Shown: positions 7,198-16,540, numbered from the stretch's first letter. The stretch is 64,000 bases of DNA from Clostridium sp. DSM 17811 (GCF_018861905.1 NZ_JAHLDU010000008.1:124001-188000), one strand, 5' to 3'. The notes: generated by a model from the letters alone, not told the origin. Program-made: numbers and translations.

Positions 7198-9483
7198 ATG
7201 GACAAAAGGAGAAGACTTATTGTGGTTGAAGGAATAGTTCAAGGGGTTGGCTTTCGTCCATTTGTATTTAAATTAGCAAAAACTTTTGGATTAAGAGGCT
7301 GGGTGAATAATAATTCTGAAGGTGTTTATATAGATGTTGAGGGGTTTGAGGAAGATATAAACAAGTTTATGCAAGCTCTTAAGAATGATCCTCCACCACT
7401 TTCTAGAATAGAAAAGATAACGATGAAAGCGGATAAAGTATTAAATTACTCTAATTTCCAAATTAAAAAGAGTGAACAGAGTTTAGATAAAATTACTTTA
7501 ATATCACCAGATATAGCTACTTGTAGTGAGTGCGAGGAAGATATACTAAATTTATATAATAGGAGAAGTGGGTACGCTTTTACAAATTGTACAAATTGTG
7601 GCCCAAGGTTTTCTATAATAAAAGAATTGCCTTATGATAGGGACAAAACCACAATGAATGATTTTAAAATGTGTTATCAGTGTAATGACGAATATTTAGA
7701 TCCTACCAATAGAAGATTTCATGCGCAACCTAATGGATGTAAGGCTTGTGGCCCTGAACTTTGGATAGAAGATTCTAAAGGTAATAGGTTAGAAATAGAA
7801 AATCCTATGAATTTTGCTCAAAACATGATTATGAAAGGGAAAATATTTGCAATAAAAGGGCTAGGAGGTTTTCATCTTGCTTGTGATGGATTGAATGAGA
7901 CTTCCGTGAGTAACTTAAGGGAGAGAAAAAAAAGACCATTTAAACCTCTTGCGGTTATGATGAAAGATATGGAAACAGTAAAGAAATATTGTTGGGTTAA
8001 CCAATTAGAAGAGAAGGTACTAACTGGAATTAAAAAACCAATAGTTATTTTAGATCAAAGGGAAGGCTACGATTTACCTATAAAAATTGCACCCAATCAA
8101 AAAACAATAGGGGTAATGCTTCCATATACACCTATTCATATTTTATTATTTTCAGAAAAAATTAAGGTTCTTATTATGACCAGCGCAAATGTTAATAGTT
8201 TGCCTATAGAGTATAAAGACGACTCTGCAAGAAAAGCCCTTTCAGGTATTGTAGATTATTTCCTCATGCATAACCGTAAAATACATGTCCCAGTTGATGA
8301 TTCCGTATTAAAGATTGTAAATAATAATCAAACAATTATAAGGAGGGCTCGTGGTTTTGTGCCAGAACCTTTTAAATGGGAAAGTACGGAAAATATATTA
8401 GCTTGCGGATCCAGTATGAAGAATACTTTCTGTATTAGTAAAGAAGGATTTTTGTTTTTAAGCCAATTCAATGGTGACTTAGAAAATTTAGAAACCTATG
8501 AACATTACAAGGAAAATGTTGAACATTTTAAAAATATATTTTCTTTTACACCGAAATTTATAGTTCATGATATGCATCCCGGATATATGTCAACTAAATA
8601 TGCGCTAGAATATGATTTGCCTAAGGTATCTGTGCAGCATCATCATGCTCATATAGTTAGTAACATGTTTGAAAACAATTTAAAAGAAAAAGTTATTGGA
8701 GTTTGTTTTGATGGAACTGGGTATGGCAGTGACGGCAAAATATGGGGTGGTGAATTCTTGATTTGTGATTACAGTAAGTTTACAAGAGTAGGTCATCTGG
8801 ATTATATTAAAATGCCAGGAGGAGAAAAGGTCATTAAAGAACCTTTTAGAATGGGAGTTTCCTATCTGTATAAGTCTTTAAGTATAAACAATAATAAAAA
8901 AGAAGTTAATGATATTATTTATGATTTATATGGTAGTAAAGGTATTAATATAATTAATCTTTTAAATTCAAACATTAATTGTATAGAGACCTCAAGTATG
9001 GGAAGGTTTTTTGATGCTGTGGCAAATATAATTGGAATTACAGATATAGTTACCTATGAGGGACAGGCATCTATTGAACTTGAAGCTATATCAGAAATGG
9101 ATATTGAAGAATCGTATACTTATAAAATAATAAAACAGGATATGTATATTATAGAGCCCTATGAAATAATTATCGAGGTTTTAAAAGATAAAAGGGAAGG
9201 AATATCTGCTAAAATCATAACATCAAAATTCCAAAATACTGTTGTAAATTTAACTGTGACTATGTGCAAATTCATTAGACAAAACTTTAATATAAATGAG
9301 GTCGTGCTGAGTGGAGGAGTTTTTCAAAATTGTTTTTTGCTTAAGAAGATATGTCGTAATCTAAAAATAAATAAGTTTAAGGTATATATTCATAAGGATT
9401 TACCTTCTAATGATGGAGGAATAGCAATTGGGCAGATAATTATAGCTAATGAAATAATTGAAAATAATCAAATAAGAAGTTAA
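7198..9483 (+). CDS. hypF: HypF carbamoyltransferase for [NiFe] hydrogenase maturation
   Basis: HypF makes the thiocarbamoyl group on HypE from carbamoyl phosphate, the source of the CN ligands of the active site. The 761-residue protein shows the full family layout: acylphosphatase domain (about 8-95, VQGVGFRPFVFKLA), two C4 zinc-finger halves (CSECEEDIL...CTNCGPRFS and CYQCNDEY...CKACGP, about 105-185), a YrdC/Sua5-like domain (about 200-385) and a Kae1-like domain with HHHAH and GVCFDGTGYG plus LSGGVFQNCFLL near the end. ATG at 7198 was chosen because AGGAAAGG ends 8 bases upstream; an in-frame GTG at 7189 lies inside that site. It is the first gene of the hydrogenase operon. Confidence 0.95.
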   Translation: MDKRRRLIVVEGIVQGVGFRPFVFKLAKTFGLRGWVNNNSEGVYIDVEGFEEDINKFMQALKNDPPPLSRIEKITMKADKVLNYSNFQIKKSEQSLDKITLISPDIATCSECEEDILNLYNRRSGYAFTNCTNCGPRFSIIKELPYDRDKTTMNDFKMCYQCNDEYLDPTNRRFHAQPNGCKACGPELWIEDSKGNRLEIENPMNFAQNMIMKGKIFAIKGLGGFHLACDGLNETSVSNLRERKKRPFKPLAVMMKDMETVKKYCWVNQLEEKVLTGIKKPIVILDQREGYDLPIKIAPNQKTIGVMLPYTPIHILLFSEKIKVLIMTSANVNSLPIEYKDDSARKALSGIVDYFLMHNRKIHVPVDDSVLKIVNNNQTIIRRARGFVPEPFKWESTENILACGSSMKNTFCISKEGFLFLSQFNGDLENLETYEHYKENVEHFKNIFSFTPKFIVHDMHPGYMSTKYALEYDLPKVSVQHHHAHIVSNMFENNLKEKVIGVCFDGTGYGSDGKIWGGEFLICDYSKFTRVGHLDYIKMPGGEKVIKEPFRMGVSYLYKSLSINNNKKEVNDIIYDLYGSKGINIINLLNSNINCIETSSMGRFFDAVANIIGITDIVTYEGQASIELEAISEMDIEESYTYKIIKQDMYIIEPYEIIIEVLKDKREGISAKIITSKFQNTVVNLTVTMCKFIRQNFNINEVVLSGGVFQNCFLLKKICRNLKINKFKVYIHKDLPSNDGGIAIGQIIIANEIIENNQIRS

Positions 9484-9566
9484 CAAAAATGAGCATATAA
9501 ACATTTTAGTGAAACATTTCACATATATATTAATTAAGAAGAATAGCAACTAATTAGGAGATAGAT

Positions 9567-9908
9567 ATGCATGAAGTTTCAATAATTGAAAATGTTATTA
9601 AAATAGTAACAGATAAAGCAAAGGAAAATAAACTAACTAAAGTTAAGAAGGTATCACTAAAAATAGGTGAGTTATCGGGCGTTAATGCAGAATGTTTAGA
9701 TTTTGCATTTAACATATGTATTATTGATACAATGCTTGAAGGATCAACTTTAGAGATAGAGAAAGTTGATGCAGTAGCTGAATGTTTTGATTGCAAACAA
9801 AAATTTCACATTGATCATTTTAATAAACTTTGTCCATGCTGTAACAAATTTTGTTCTAGTATTATTCGTGGATATGAGCTTTATGTAAATACAATAGAAG
9901 GAGATTAA
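9567..9908 (+). CDS. hypA: HypA nickel chaperone
   Basis: HypA delivers nickel to the hydrogenase large subunit together with HypB. The 113-residue protein begins with the invariant MHE (N-terminal Ni site, His2) and has the zinc loop as CFDCKQKF and CPCC (about residues 72-93). Length is normal. The gene follows hypF after 83 bp and ends 3 bp before hypB. Confidence 0.94.
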   Translation: MHEVSIIENVIKIVTDKAKENKLTKVKKVSLKIGELSGVNAECLDFAFNICIIDTMLEGSTLEIEKVDAVAECFDCKQKFHIDHFNKLCPCCNKFCSSIIRGYELYVNTIEGD

Positions 9909-9911
9909 AAT

Positions 9912-10601
9912 ATGAGTAAAATAAACATAGTTACGAACATTCTTCAAACAAATAATGAGATAACAGCTAAAAATAAAAAATTACTGGATGATAAGGGGAT
10001 CTATGTAATAAATCTAATGAGTTCGCCTGGGTCAGGTAAGACTTCGCTACTTGAAAGAATAATAACAAACCTTAAAGATAATATTAATATTGCTGTAATA
10101 GAAGGAGATATTTATACCACCAAAGATGCACAGAGGATAGAAGCACAGGGGGTTCCAGTGGTTCAAATCAACACTTGCGGAGCTTGCCATCTTGATGGGT
10201 CAATGATAAAAAGTGCATTAAATTCATTAACCATTGATAAACTTGATCTGCTTGTAATAGAAAATGTAGGTAATTTAGTTTGCCCCGCAGAATTTGAAAT
10301 TGGTGAAGACATAAAAATCTGTGTTTTGAGTACTGCAGAAGGGAATGATAAACCTTTGAAGTATCCACTAATGTTTGAAAAAAGCGGTGTTATTATTTTA
10401 AATAAATTAGATTTAATAGAATTTACTGATTTTGATAAAAAAGAGTTTTATAGAGATATAAAATCCCTAAATGCTAATGCCCATATATTTGAAACATCTT
10501 GTGTTAAAAATCAGGGTATAGATGAAGTATGTTCATGGTTAATGCAGAAAATTAAAAATAAAAAATTGAATAATATTAAAGCATCGCAGATGAGAATTTA
10601 A
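9912..10601 (+). CDS. hypB: HypB GTPase, metal-site copy
   Basis: HypB is the GTP-dependent nickel insertase partner of HypA. The 229-residue protein has the P loop SSPGSGKTSL, the NKLDL guanine-specificity motif and the G-domain metal-site residues in ACHLDG (Cys-His) and NLVCPAE (Cys). It lacks the N-terminal CxxCGC motif and the histidine-rich stretch seen in some HypBs, so it probably binds nickel only at the G-domain site. A paralogue without these metal residues is encoded at 15324-15986. Confidence 0.95.
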   Translation: MSKINIVTNILQTNNEITAKNKKLLDDKGIYVINLMSSPGSGKTSLLERIITNLKDNINIAVIEGDIYTTKDAQRIEAQGVPVVQINTCGACHLDGSMIKSALNSLTIDKLDLLVIENVGNLVCPAEFEIGEDIKICVLSTAEGNDKPLKYPLMFEKSGVIILNKLDLIEFTDFDKKEFYRDIKSLNANAHIFETSCVKNQGIDEVCSWLMQKIKNKKLNNIKASQMRI

Positions 10602-10627
10602 TTAAAGAAGAAAAAGGAGGAAAAAGA

Positions 10628-10837
10628 ATGTGCATTGCAGTCCCAGGAAAAGTATTAAAAATAGAAGGGAATAAAGGAATTGTAGAGATTGGCAATATGA
10701 AACGAGAAGTATTTATGCATCTTGTGCCAGATGTTTGCGTGGATGAATATGTACTTGTACATGCAGGGTGCGCAATTGAAACTATAGATGAAGAAGAAGC
10801 AAAAATAACTTTGAATATTTTTAAGGAGCTTCTTTAA
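10628..10837 (+). CDS. hypC: HypC/HybG chaperone
   Basis: The 69-residue protein starts MCIAVPGKV with the essential Cys2 and matches the HypC family throughout. HypC binds HypD and the large-subunit precursor and carries the Fe(CN)2CO unit. AAGGAGG precedes the ATG. Its TAA is directly followed by the hypD ATG, indicating tight coupling. Confidence 0.95.
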   Translation: MCIAVPGKVLKIEGNKGIVEIGNMKREVFMHLVPDVCVDEYVLVHAGCAIETIDEEEAKITLNIFKELL

Positions 10838-11929
10838 ATGGAGTTTGCTTATGAATTTAGAAATATCGAATATGCTAAGAAACTTGTAGAAAAGCTAAAC
10901 AATATTTCTACTGAAAAGATAAATATTATGGAGGTTTGCGGCACTCATACTATGGCTATATTCAGATATGGTATTAGGGACGTTCTACCACCAAATATAA
11001 ATCTGATATCAGGGCCAGGTTGTCCTGTGTGTGTTACACCTCAGAGCTATATTGATGCTGTACTAACACTTAGTACAAAGAAAGATGTAATTATTGCGAC
11101 TTTTGGAGATATGATGAGAGTTCCTGGAAAAAAGGGATCGCTGAATAAGAAAAAAGAAAAAGGTTTTGATATAAGAATAGTATACTCACCAATGGATTGT
11201 CTTACTATGGCTTCACAAAATCCTTCTAAAAAAGTAGTGTTTTTGTCAGTAGGCTTTGAAACCACAGCGCCGATGACTTCGCTTACTGTTATTGAGGCTA
11301 AAAAAAACAACATAAAAAATTTATTTTTTGCGATTGCCCATAAAATAGTTCCACCGGTCATGAAAATTTTAGCTCAGGATAAAGAATTAAATATAGATGG
11401 TTTTTTATTGCCAGGGCATATTTGTGTAATTAGCGGAACGAAACCATATGAATTTCTAAGTGAGGATTATAATATTCCTGGAGTAGTTACAGGGTTTGAA
11501 CCATTAGATATACTTCAAGGTTTAAATACATTAGTAAATTTAATAAGCAAAAAAAATTATAGGATTATGAATGAATATAAAAGAGTAGTTAAAACTGGTG
11601 GTAACCCCTATGCCTTAGAATATTTGAATAAAACATTTAGGATCGTGGATAGTAGTTGGAGAGGAATTGGAAGAATACATGCAAGTGGCATGGAATTTAA
11701 TAGTAAGTATGAGGATTTTGATGCATTTAAGCATTTTGAAATTGAGTATGAGGATTATGATGGTAGTCCTGGCTGCAAATGTGGAGAAATACTTAAGGGG
11801 AAAATTAAACCAACGGATTGTCCACTTTTCAAAAAAATCTGTAGCCCAGAAAATCCGGTTGGTTCCTGCATGGTTTCATCAGAAGGTGCCTGCGCTACAT
11901 ATTATAGATATCACAAAGAAACTATATAA
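10838..11929 (+). CDS. hypD: HypD iron-sulfur scaffold protein
   Basis: HypD, with HypC, is the scaffold on which the Fe(CN)2CO cofactor is built. The 363-residue protein shows the family motifs MEVCGTHT, GPGCPVCVTP, the glycine-rich GFETTAP and the C-terminal cysteines for the [4Fe-4S] cluster (GSPGCKCGEIL, CPLFKKIC, GSCMVSSEGAC). Length is normal. Confidence 0.95.
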   Translation: MEFAYEFRNIEYAKKLVEKLNNISTEKINIMEVCGTHTMAIFRYGIRDVLPPNINLISGPGCPVCVTPQSYIDAVLTLSTKKDVIIATFGDMMRVPGKKGSLNKKKEKGFDIRIVYSPMDCLTMASQNPSKKVVFLSVGFETTAPMTSLTVIEAKKNNIKNLFFAIAHKIVPPVMKILAQDKELNIDGFLLPGHICVISGTKPYEFLSEDYNIPGVVTGFEPLDILQGLNTLVNLISKKNYRIMNEYKRVVKTGGNPYALEYLNKTFRIVDSSWRGIGRIHASGMEFNSKYEDFDAFKHFEIEYEDYDGSPGCKCGEILKGKIKPTDCPLFKKICSPENPVGSCMVSSEGACATYYRYHKETI

Positions 11930-11965
11930 TAGTTACGTACTTATAAGGAATACAGGAGGGATTAG

Positions 11966-12973
11966 ATGAATGACACTATAACTTTAAGTCATGGAAGTGG
12001 CGGTTTACAATCAAATAAATTGATTAATGAAGTATTTTTAAAATATTTTGGCAATGATATTTTAAATCAAATGAATGATGCAGCACAACTAGAAATAGAT
12101 TTTAAAAAACTTGCGTTTACAACGGACTCTTTTGTAGTAAATCCACTTTTCTTTAATGGAGGTAATATTGGTAAATTAGCAGTTTGTGGTACTGTAAATG
12201 ATTTAGCAGTAAGTGGAGCAAAACCACTTTACATAACAAGTGCTTTTATTATCGAAGAGGGTTTCTCTATTAAAAAACTAGAGCAAATTGTGATGTCTAT
12301 GGCAAATGAAGCGAGAAAATCAGGGGTGAAAATTGTAGCTGGGGATACAAAAGTTGTAGAAAGAGGAAATGTGGATGGTATTTTTATTAACACCTCTGGC
12401 ATTGGTAGAATTTATGAAAATGTTAATATTAACTGCGCCAATGCAAGAGAAGGAGACATTGTTATAGTAAATGGAACCCTGGGAGACCATGGAATGACAA
12501 TAATGTGTGCACGAAACAAACTTGGGCTTGTTGGGGATTTAAGGAGCGATTGCGCATGCCTTAACTCATTAGTAGATACAATGCTTGAAGCATATGGGGG
12601 TATCCACGTTATTCGTGATGCTACAAGAGGTGGAATCGCAGCAGTGCTTAATGAAATTAGTGAATTTAGCAATGTAACCATAGCCCTTGAAGAGAATAAT
12701 TTACCAGTTAAAAAAGAGGTAAAAGGTGTTACTGAGATGCTTGGACTCGATCCATTATATATTGCTAATGAAGGGAAACTTTGTGCTTTCGTTCCGGAAT
12801 CACACGCGCAGAAGGTACTTAGTGCAATGCAAAAGCACCCACTAGGAGTTAATGCAACAATTATAGGAAAAGTAACGGAAGAAATAGGACAAATGGTTTA
12901 TTTAAATACAGTAGTAGGTGGGAAAAGATTAGTTGATATGCCATCTGGAATTCAGCTGCCAAGAATATGTTAA
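11966..12973 (+). CDS. hypE: HypE, cyanide-forming maturation enzyme
   Basis: HypE dehydrates its C-terminal thiocarboxamide to thiocyanate, giving CN to iron on HypC-HypD. The 335-residue protein begins with LSHGSGG and has the PurM-like ATP-binding fold (GDTKVVERG, RDATRGG). It ends in PRIC, with the terminal cysteine that accepts the carbamoyl group. The RBS AGGAGGG is 5-6 bases from ATG. Confidence 0.96.
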   Translation: MNDTITLSHGSGGLQSNKLINEVFLKYFGNDILNQMNDAAQLEIDFKKLAFTTDSFVVNPLFFNGGNIGKLAVCGTVNDLAVSGAKPLYITSAFIIEEGFSIKKLEQIVMSMANEARKSGVKIVAGDTKVVERGNVDGIFINTSGIGRIYENVNINCANAREGDIVIVNGTLGDHGMTIMCARNKLGLVGDLRSDCACLNSLVDTMLEAYGGIHVIRDATRGGIAAVLNEISEFSNVTIALEENNLPVKKEVKGVTEMLGLDPLYIANEGKLCAFVPESHAQKVLSAMQKHPLGVNATIIGKVTEEIGQMVYLNTVVGGKRLVDMPSGIQLPRIC

Positions 12974-12988
12974 ATAGGAGGGAATATT

Positions 12989-13819
12989 TTGCATGAAAGA
13001 AGACTTATAAATAGGGCCATAGATGAAATTCATAATGGAGAGGCTAAAAAGATTAATTTTGTATGGATGGAGGCTAATGGTTGTACGGGGAATATAATTT
13101 CTTTCCTCAATGCAGATCAACCGGATGTTCTTTATTTTCTGGAAGAAATGGTTAATTTGAAATTTAGCCCTAGCCTTATGCAGGCAGAAGGTGAAGTTGC
13201 ATATGAAGAGTTTTTAGAAGTTTTAGATACAAACTTTATATTAGGAGTAGAAGGTGCACTAACTAATATGGATGAGGGTTTCTATAACATATTTGCAACA
13301 TATAAAGGCGTACGGATACCTACAGTTGAAGCTATTAGTCTAGCATCAAAGAAAGCGAAAGCAATAATAGCTATTGGAACTTGTGCTTCATTCGGAGGAA
13401 TATCAGCAGCTAGACCTAATCCAACAGGATGCACAAGTTTAGGCGGGTTCCTTGGACGTGAAGTAATAAATATCCCGGGATGTCCTGCGAATCCACTGTG
13501 GGTTATGGGAACTATAGCTAGTATTATTCTTAATAAAAAGGTTGAGGTAGATGAAAAAGGACGTCCAATATTGTTTTTTAAAGAGACCAATCATACTAAT
13601 TGTTCAAGACGCTCATATTTTGATAATAAAGTATTTGCGCAGAAGCTAGGAGATAAAGAGTGTATGATAAAAGTTGGATGTAAAGGCCCTATTACAAAAG
13701 CTTATTGTCCACTTGGATTATGGAATTCAAGAATCAATTGGCCAGTAGAAGCTAATACACCCTGTATAGGTTGTGCTAGTGAATTTTTTCCGGATGGCAC
13801 AGAGCCATTTGTTAAGTAA
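12989..13819 (+). CDS. [NiFe] hydrogenase small subunit, no Tat signal
   Basis: The small subunit carries the electron-relay FeS clusters. The 276-residue product has all ligands for the distal cluster (His and Cys in NHTNCSRR, Cys in KECM, Cys in VGCKGP) and the medial cluster (AYCP and PCIGC at the canonical spacings of 9 and 19). The proximal site has GCTGN rather than CxxC, so one of four cysteines is asparagine, as I recall for cyanobacterial HupS-like enzymes. There is no twin-arginine signal peptide, so a cytoplasmic location is inferred. Start is TTG at 12989 with AGGAGGG 6 bases upstream; the nearby ATG is out of frame. It precedes the large-subunit gene. Confidence 0.9.
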   Translation: MHERRLINRAIDEIHNGEAKKINFVWMEANGCTGNIISFLNADQPDVLYFLEEMVNLKFSPSLMQAEGEVAYEEFLEVLDTNFILGVEGALTNMDEGFYNIFATYKGVRIPTVEAISLASKKAKAIIAIGTCASFGGISAARPNPTGCTSLGGFLGREVINIPGCPANPLWVMGTIASIILNKKVEVDEKGRPILFFKETNHTNCSRRSYFDNKVFAQKLGDKECMIKVGCKGPITKAYCPLGLWNSRINWPVEANTPCIGCASEFFPDGTEPFVK

Positions 13820-13887
13820 TGAGATGAGCTAAACATAGTTATGTAAATATTGTTATTTAAAATATATTTTAGAGTGAGGTGATTGTG

Positions 13888-15288
13888 GTGACTACCAAGA
13901 TAACTATAGACCCTATAACTAGAATTATGGGGCCTTTAAGTATAGAAGTTGAAATTAAGAAAAATAAAATAGTAGAAGCTAAAAGTGGTGGAATTCAATT
14001 TAGAGGTTTTGAAAAGATGTTAATAGGACGTCAACCTTTAGATGCGGTATATTTTACGCAGAGGATATGTGGTATATGTTCTACATCGCATGGCCTGGTA
14101 GCAAGTCTTGCACTAGAAGATGCATTAAAAGTAAAGCCAAATGAGAACGGAGTAAAAATCAGAGATTTTGCACATGGGGCTGAGTTTCTTCAAAATATTA
14201 TGAGGCAAATTTGTATTTTTGTATTTCCTGATTATGTAGATATAACACTTACTCCAGGAAATGTGGGTTATGATTTTAGAATACCTAAGAATTATACAGA
14301 AAAAATCAATAAAGACTATGTGAAGGCGCTAGAATGTAGCCGTCTTGCCCATGAAATTATAGCTCTAATAGGTGGGAAGGTACCACATACCCACGGCGTA
14401 TTCGTGGGTGGTACAACTGCAAATATGGATGCTTCTAAAATTATGAGATTGAAATCTATACTACATTCTATAAGTGAATTTATGTGCAAAAATATGGTCG
14501 AGGATATAAATATTATAGCTCATTGTTATCCAGAGTACTTCAATATTGGTGGTGGGACAAAAAATCTTCTAACCTATGGATTATTTCATGATTTACCAAA
14601 TAAAGAAATGCAGTACGTTTTGCCTTCAAGTTATATTGATGGTGAGGCAGCTACTTTAAACCCAAAAGCAATAACAGAGAGCTCAGCATTTTCTTGGTAT
14701 AAAGAATCTAAACCTACTGAGGTTCCAGCAAATTATCCATCTGAAACAGATATTAAAAAGCCGGGAGCATATACATTTATTAAAGCACCTAGGTATGAAG
14801 GTAAAGTTGTACAGGTTGGTCCACTTGCTCGTATGATTTTATCAGGGTCATATAAAAATAGTATATCTACTATGGATAGACTTATTGCTCGGGTGCTAGA
14901 GGGGAAAAAGCTTTGTGAAAAAATGCTTATAATACTTGAGTCTATAGAGCCGATACCAGCAGTTCAGAAAAAGTATATTATTCCAGAGAGTGCACAGGGG
15001 GTAGGACTTTGTGATGCTGTTAGGGGAGCTCTCGGACACTTTCTTACAATAGAAAAAGGGGTTATAAAAAATTGCGATATAGTTACACCTACTGCTTGGA
15101 ACCTTTCACCAATAGATGAGATGGGTCAACATGGAGCCCTTGAGAGCGCTCTTATTGGTACTGAAATCGATAATCTTAAAAATCCAGCTGAGATAGGGCG
15201 TATAGTTCGCTCTTTTGATCCTTGCATATCTTGTGCTACACATGTTATTACGGAATATGGTGAACCATATTATATAAATATTATTTGA
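13888..15288 (+). CDS. [NiFe] hydrogenase large subunit (catalytic)
   Basis: This subunit binds the NiFe(CN)2CO site. The 466-residue product has the N-terminal L1 motif RICGIC and the C-terminal L2 motif DPCISCATH, which supply the four nickel/iron cysteines. After that histidine, a tail of about 14 residues (VITEYGEPYYINII) remains; in this family it is removed by a specific endopeptidase after nickel insertion, and such a protease is encoded two genes later. The GTG at 13888 is used, with GAGGTG 6 bases upstream; the in-frame GTGs at 13879 and 13885 are less well placed. The protein is compact for a group 1/2 large subunit. Confidence 0.93.
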   Translation: MTTKITIDPITRIMGPLSIEVEIKKNKIVEAKSGGIQFRGFEKMLIGRQPLDAVYFTQRICGICSTSHGLVASLALEDALKVKPNENGVKIRDFAHGAEFLQNIMRQICIFVFPDYVDITLTPGNVGYDFRIPKNYTEKINKDYVKALECSRLAHEIIALIGGKVPHTHGVFVGGTTANMDASKIMRLKSILHSISEFMCKNMVEDINIIAHCYPEYFNIGGGTKNLLTYGLFHDLPNKEMQYVLPSSYIDGEAATLNPKAITESSAFSWYKESKPTEVPANYPSETDIKKPGAYTFIKAPRYEGKVVQVGPLARMILSGSYKNSISTMDRLIARVLEGKKLCEKMLIILESIEPIPAVQKKYIIPESAQGVGLCDAVRGALGHFLTIEKGVIKNCDIVTPTAWNLSPIDEMGQHGALESALIGTEIDNLKNPAEIGRIVRSFDPCISCATHVITEYGEPYYINII

Positions 15289-15323
15289 TCCAGTTGAAAT
15301 AAAATGGTTAGGGGAATAGTAAA

Positions 15324-15986
15324 ATGAGCGAAATAAAGATTAGTATTAATATGTTAAATACTAATGAAGAGATTCACGCGGAAAACAAAAATTTATTTGA
15401 TGAAGAGGGCATATTTGTTATAAATCTAATGGGATCTCCAGGAGCTGGTAAAACATCTATACTTGAGAAATTAATTCCAAAGATTAAACAAAACTTGAAT
15501 ATGGCGGTTATTGAAGGAGACTTATATACTACTAAAGATGCACAGAGAATTGAAGCTAATGGAGTTCCAGTAGTACAAGTCAATACTGTTAGAACTTCGT
15601 ATTTAGAAGGAGCTAAGGTAAGGGAAGCATCATTAAATTTTGATTTAAGAGATATAGATCTTATTATTATAGAGAATGTAGGAAGTTTAGTATCTCCCGC
15701 TGAATTTGAAATTGGTGAGGATATTAAAATTTGTCTTCTTAGTGTTACAGAAGGTAATGACAAGCCTTTAAAATACCCATTGATGTTTGAAAAAAGCAGC
15801 GCGATAATTTTAAATAAAATTGATTTACTTACATTTACTGATTTTAAGGTAGAAGAGTTTTATGAGGATATTAAATTGTTGAATAATAAGGCAAAGATTT
15901 TTCAAACTTCTTGCACTAGAAATGATGGAATAGATGAATTAAGTGAATGGATTTTGAAACAAGTAAAAGAAAAAGTAAGGGGCTGA
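15324..15986 (+). CDS. Second HypB paralogue lacking the metal-site residues
   Basis: The 220-residue protein is clearly homologous to the HypB at 9912 over its full length: P loop GSPGAGKTSIL, IEGDLYTTKDAQRIEA, NKIDLL and the FEIGEDIKIC segment are all kept. However the Cys-His pair (ACHLDG in the other copy) reads TSYLEG, and the third ligand (LVCPAE) reads LVSPAE. The GTPase core therefore looks intact while the nickel/zinc site at the dimer interface is gone. It lies between the large subunit and the maturation protease. It may regulate or heterodimerise with HypB, or serve only this hydrogenase; that is inference. Confidence 0.9.
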   Translation: MSEIKISINMLNTNEEIHAENKNLFDEEGIFVINLMGSPGAGKTSILEKLIPKIKQNLNMAVIEGDLYTTKDAQRIEANGVPVVQVNTVRTSYLEGAKVREASLNFDLRDIDLIIIENVGSLVSPAEFEIGEDIKICLLSVTEGNDKPLKYPLMFEKSSAIILNKIDLLTFTDFKVEEFYEDIKLLNNKAKIFQTSCTRNDGIDELSEWILKQVKEKVRG

Positions 15987-16429
15987 GCTCTATTATAGGT
16001 AAAAAGGTTATAGCTATAGGTAATAGTTTAATGATGGATGATGGAGTAGCACTTCTGATTTTAGATAAAATAAGGAAAAGATTAGAGGATAAAGGTATTG
16101 AAAGTATTATGGGAGAAACGGATGTAGAATTTTGTTTCTCTTTATTAAATGAGATAGATGTATTTTATATTATGGACTCAACGTATTATGGTAATGTCCC
16201 AGGTACATTGACTTTTAAAAATTTAGATGACATAAAGAAAACTAAGGATTACAGTATGTCTATTCATTCTCTAGGGTTAATGGATCTCATAAACATGTAC
16301 AATATGGATATAAAAGGTTATTTTATAGGGATAGAAATTTCTAAAATAGATATAAATCTTGGCTTAAGCAATGTTTTACAGGGAAAAGTGAAAGATATAT
16401 CCCAAAAGGTAATGAGTTTTATTATATAA
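15947..16429 (+). CDS. [NiFe] hydrogenase maturation protease (HyaD/HycI family)
   Basis: This endopeptidase family trims the large-subunit C-terminal tail after nickel insertion. Motifs are VIAIGNSLMMDDGVAL (with the nickel-sensing Asp/Glu position), the ETDVEF and MDSTYYG segments with the second acidic ligand, and SIHSLGL with the conserved His. The ATG at 15947 overlaps hypB2 by 40 bp and has no good RBS; family members normally begin only a few residues before the VIAIGN strand. An AAGGGG at 15977-15982 is 9 bases before an ATT codon at 15992, which may be the true start. Confidence 0.85.
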   Translation: MDFETSKRKSKGLSSIIGKKVIAIGNSLMMDDGVALLILDKIRKRLEDKGIESIMGETDVEFCFSLLNEIDVFYIMDSTYYGNVPGTLTFKNLDDIKKTKDYSMSIHSLGLMDLINMYNMDIKGYFIGIEISKIDINLGLSNVLQGKVKDISQKVMSFII

Positions 16430-16470
16430 TTATAGCAAGTTATGTATGATAATAAGTTAATTATTCTGTG

Positions 16471-16521
16471 CTCCACTCCATTAATAAGTATTAGTACTTA
16501 TTAATGGAGTGGAGTTTTTAT
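16471..16521 (+). terminator. Strong terminator ending the hydrogenase operon
   Basis: A near-perfect 20-bp stem (CTCCACTCCATTAATAAGTA and its complement) is followed by TTTTTATTTTAT. It closes the ten-gene hyp/hydrogenase operon. Confidence 0.92.
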
Positions 16522-16540
16522 TTTATATTAATATTGAAAT

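Noticed and set aside
11667-11969. A 100-codon frame inside hypD in another phase
   Set aside because: It overlaps a fully conserved gene, has no RBS and reads as low-complexity; a shadow frame.
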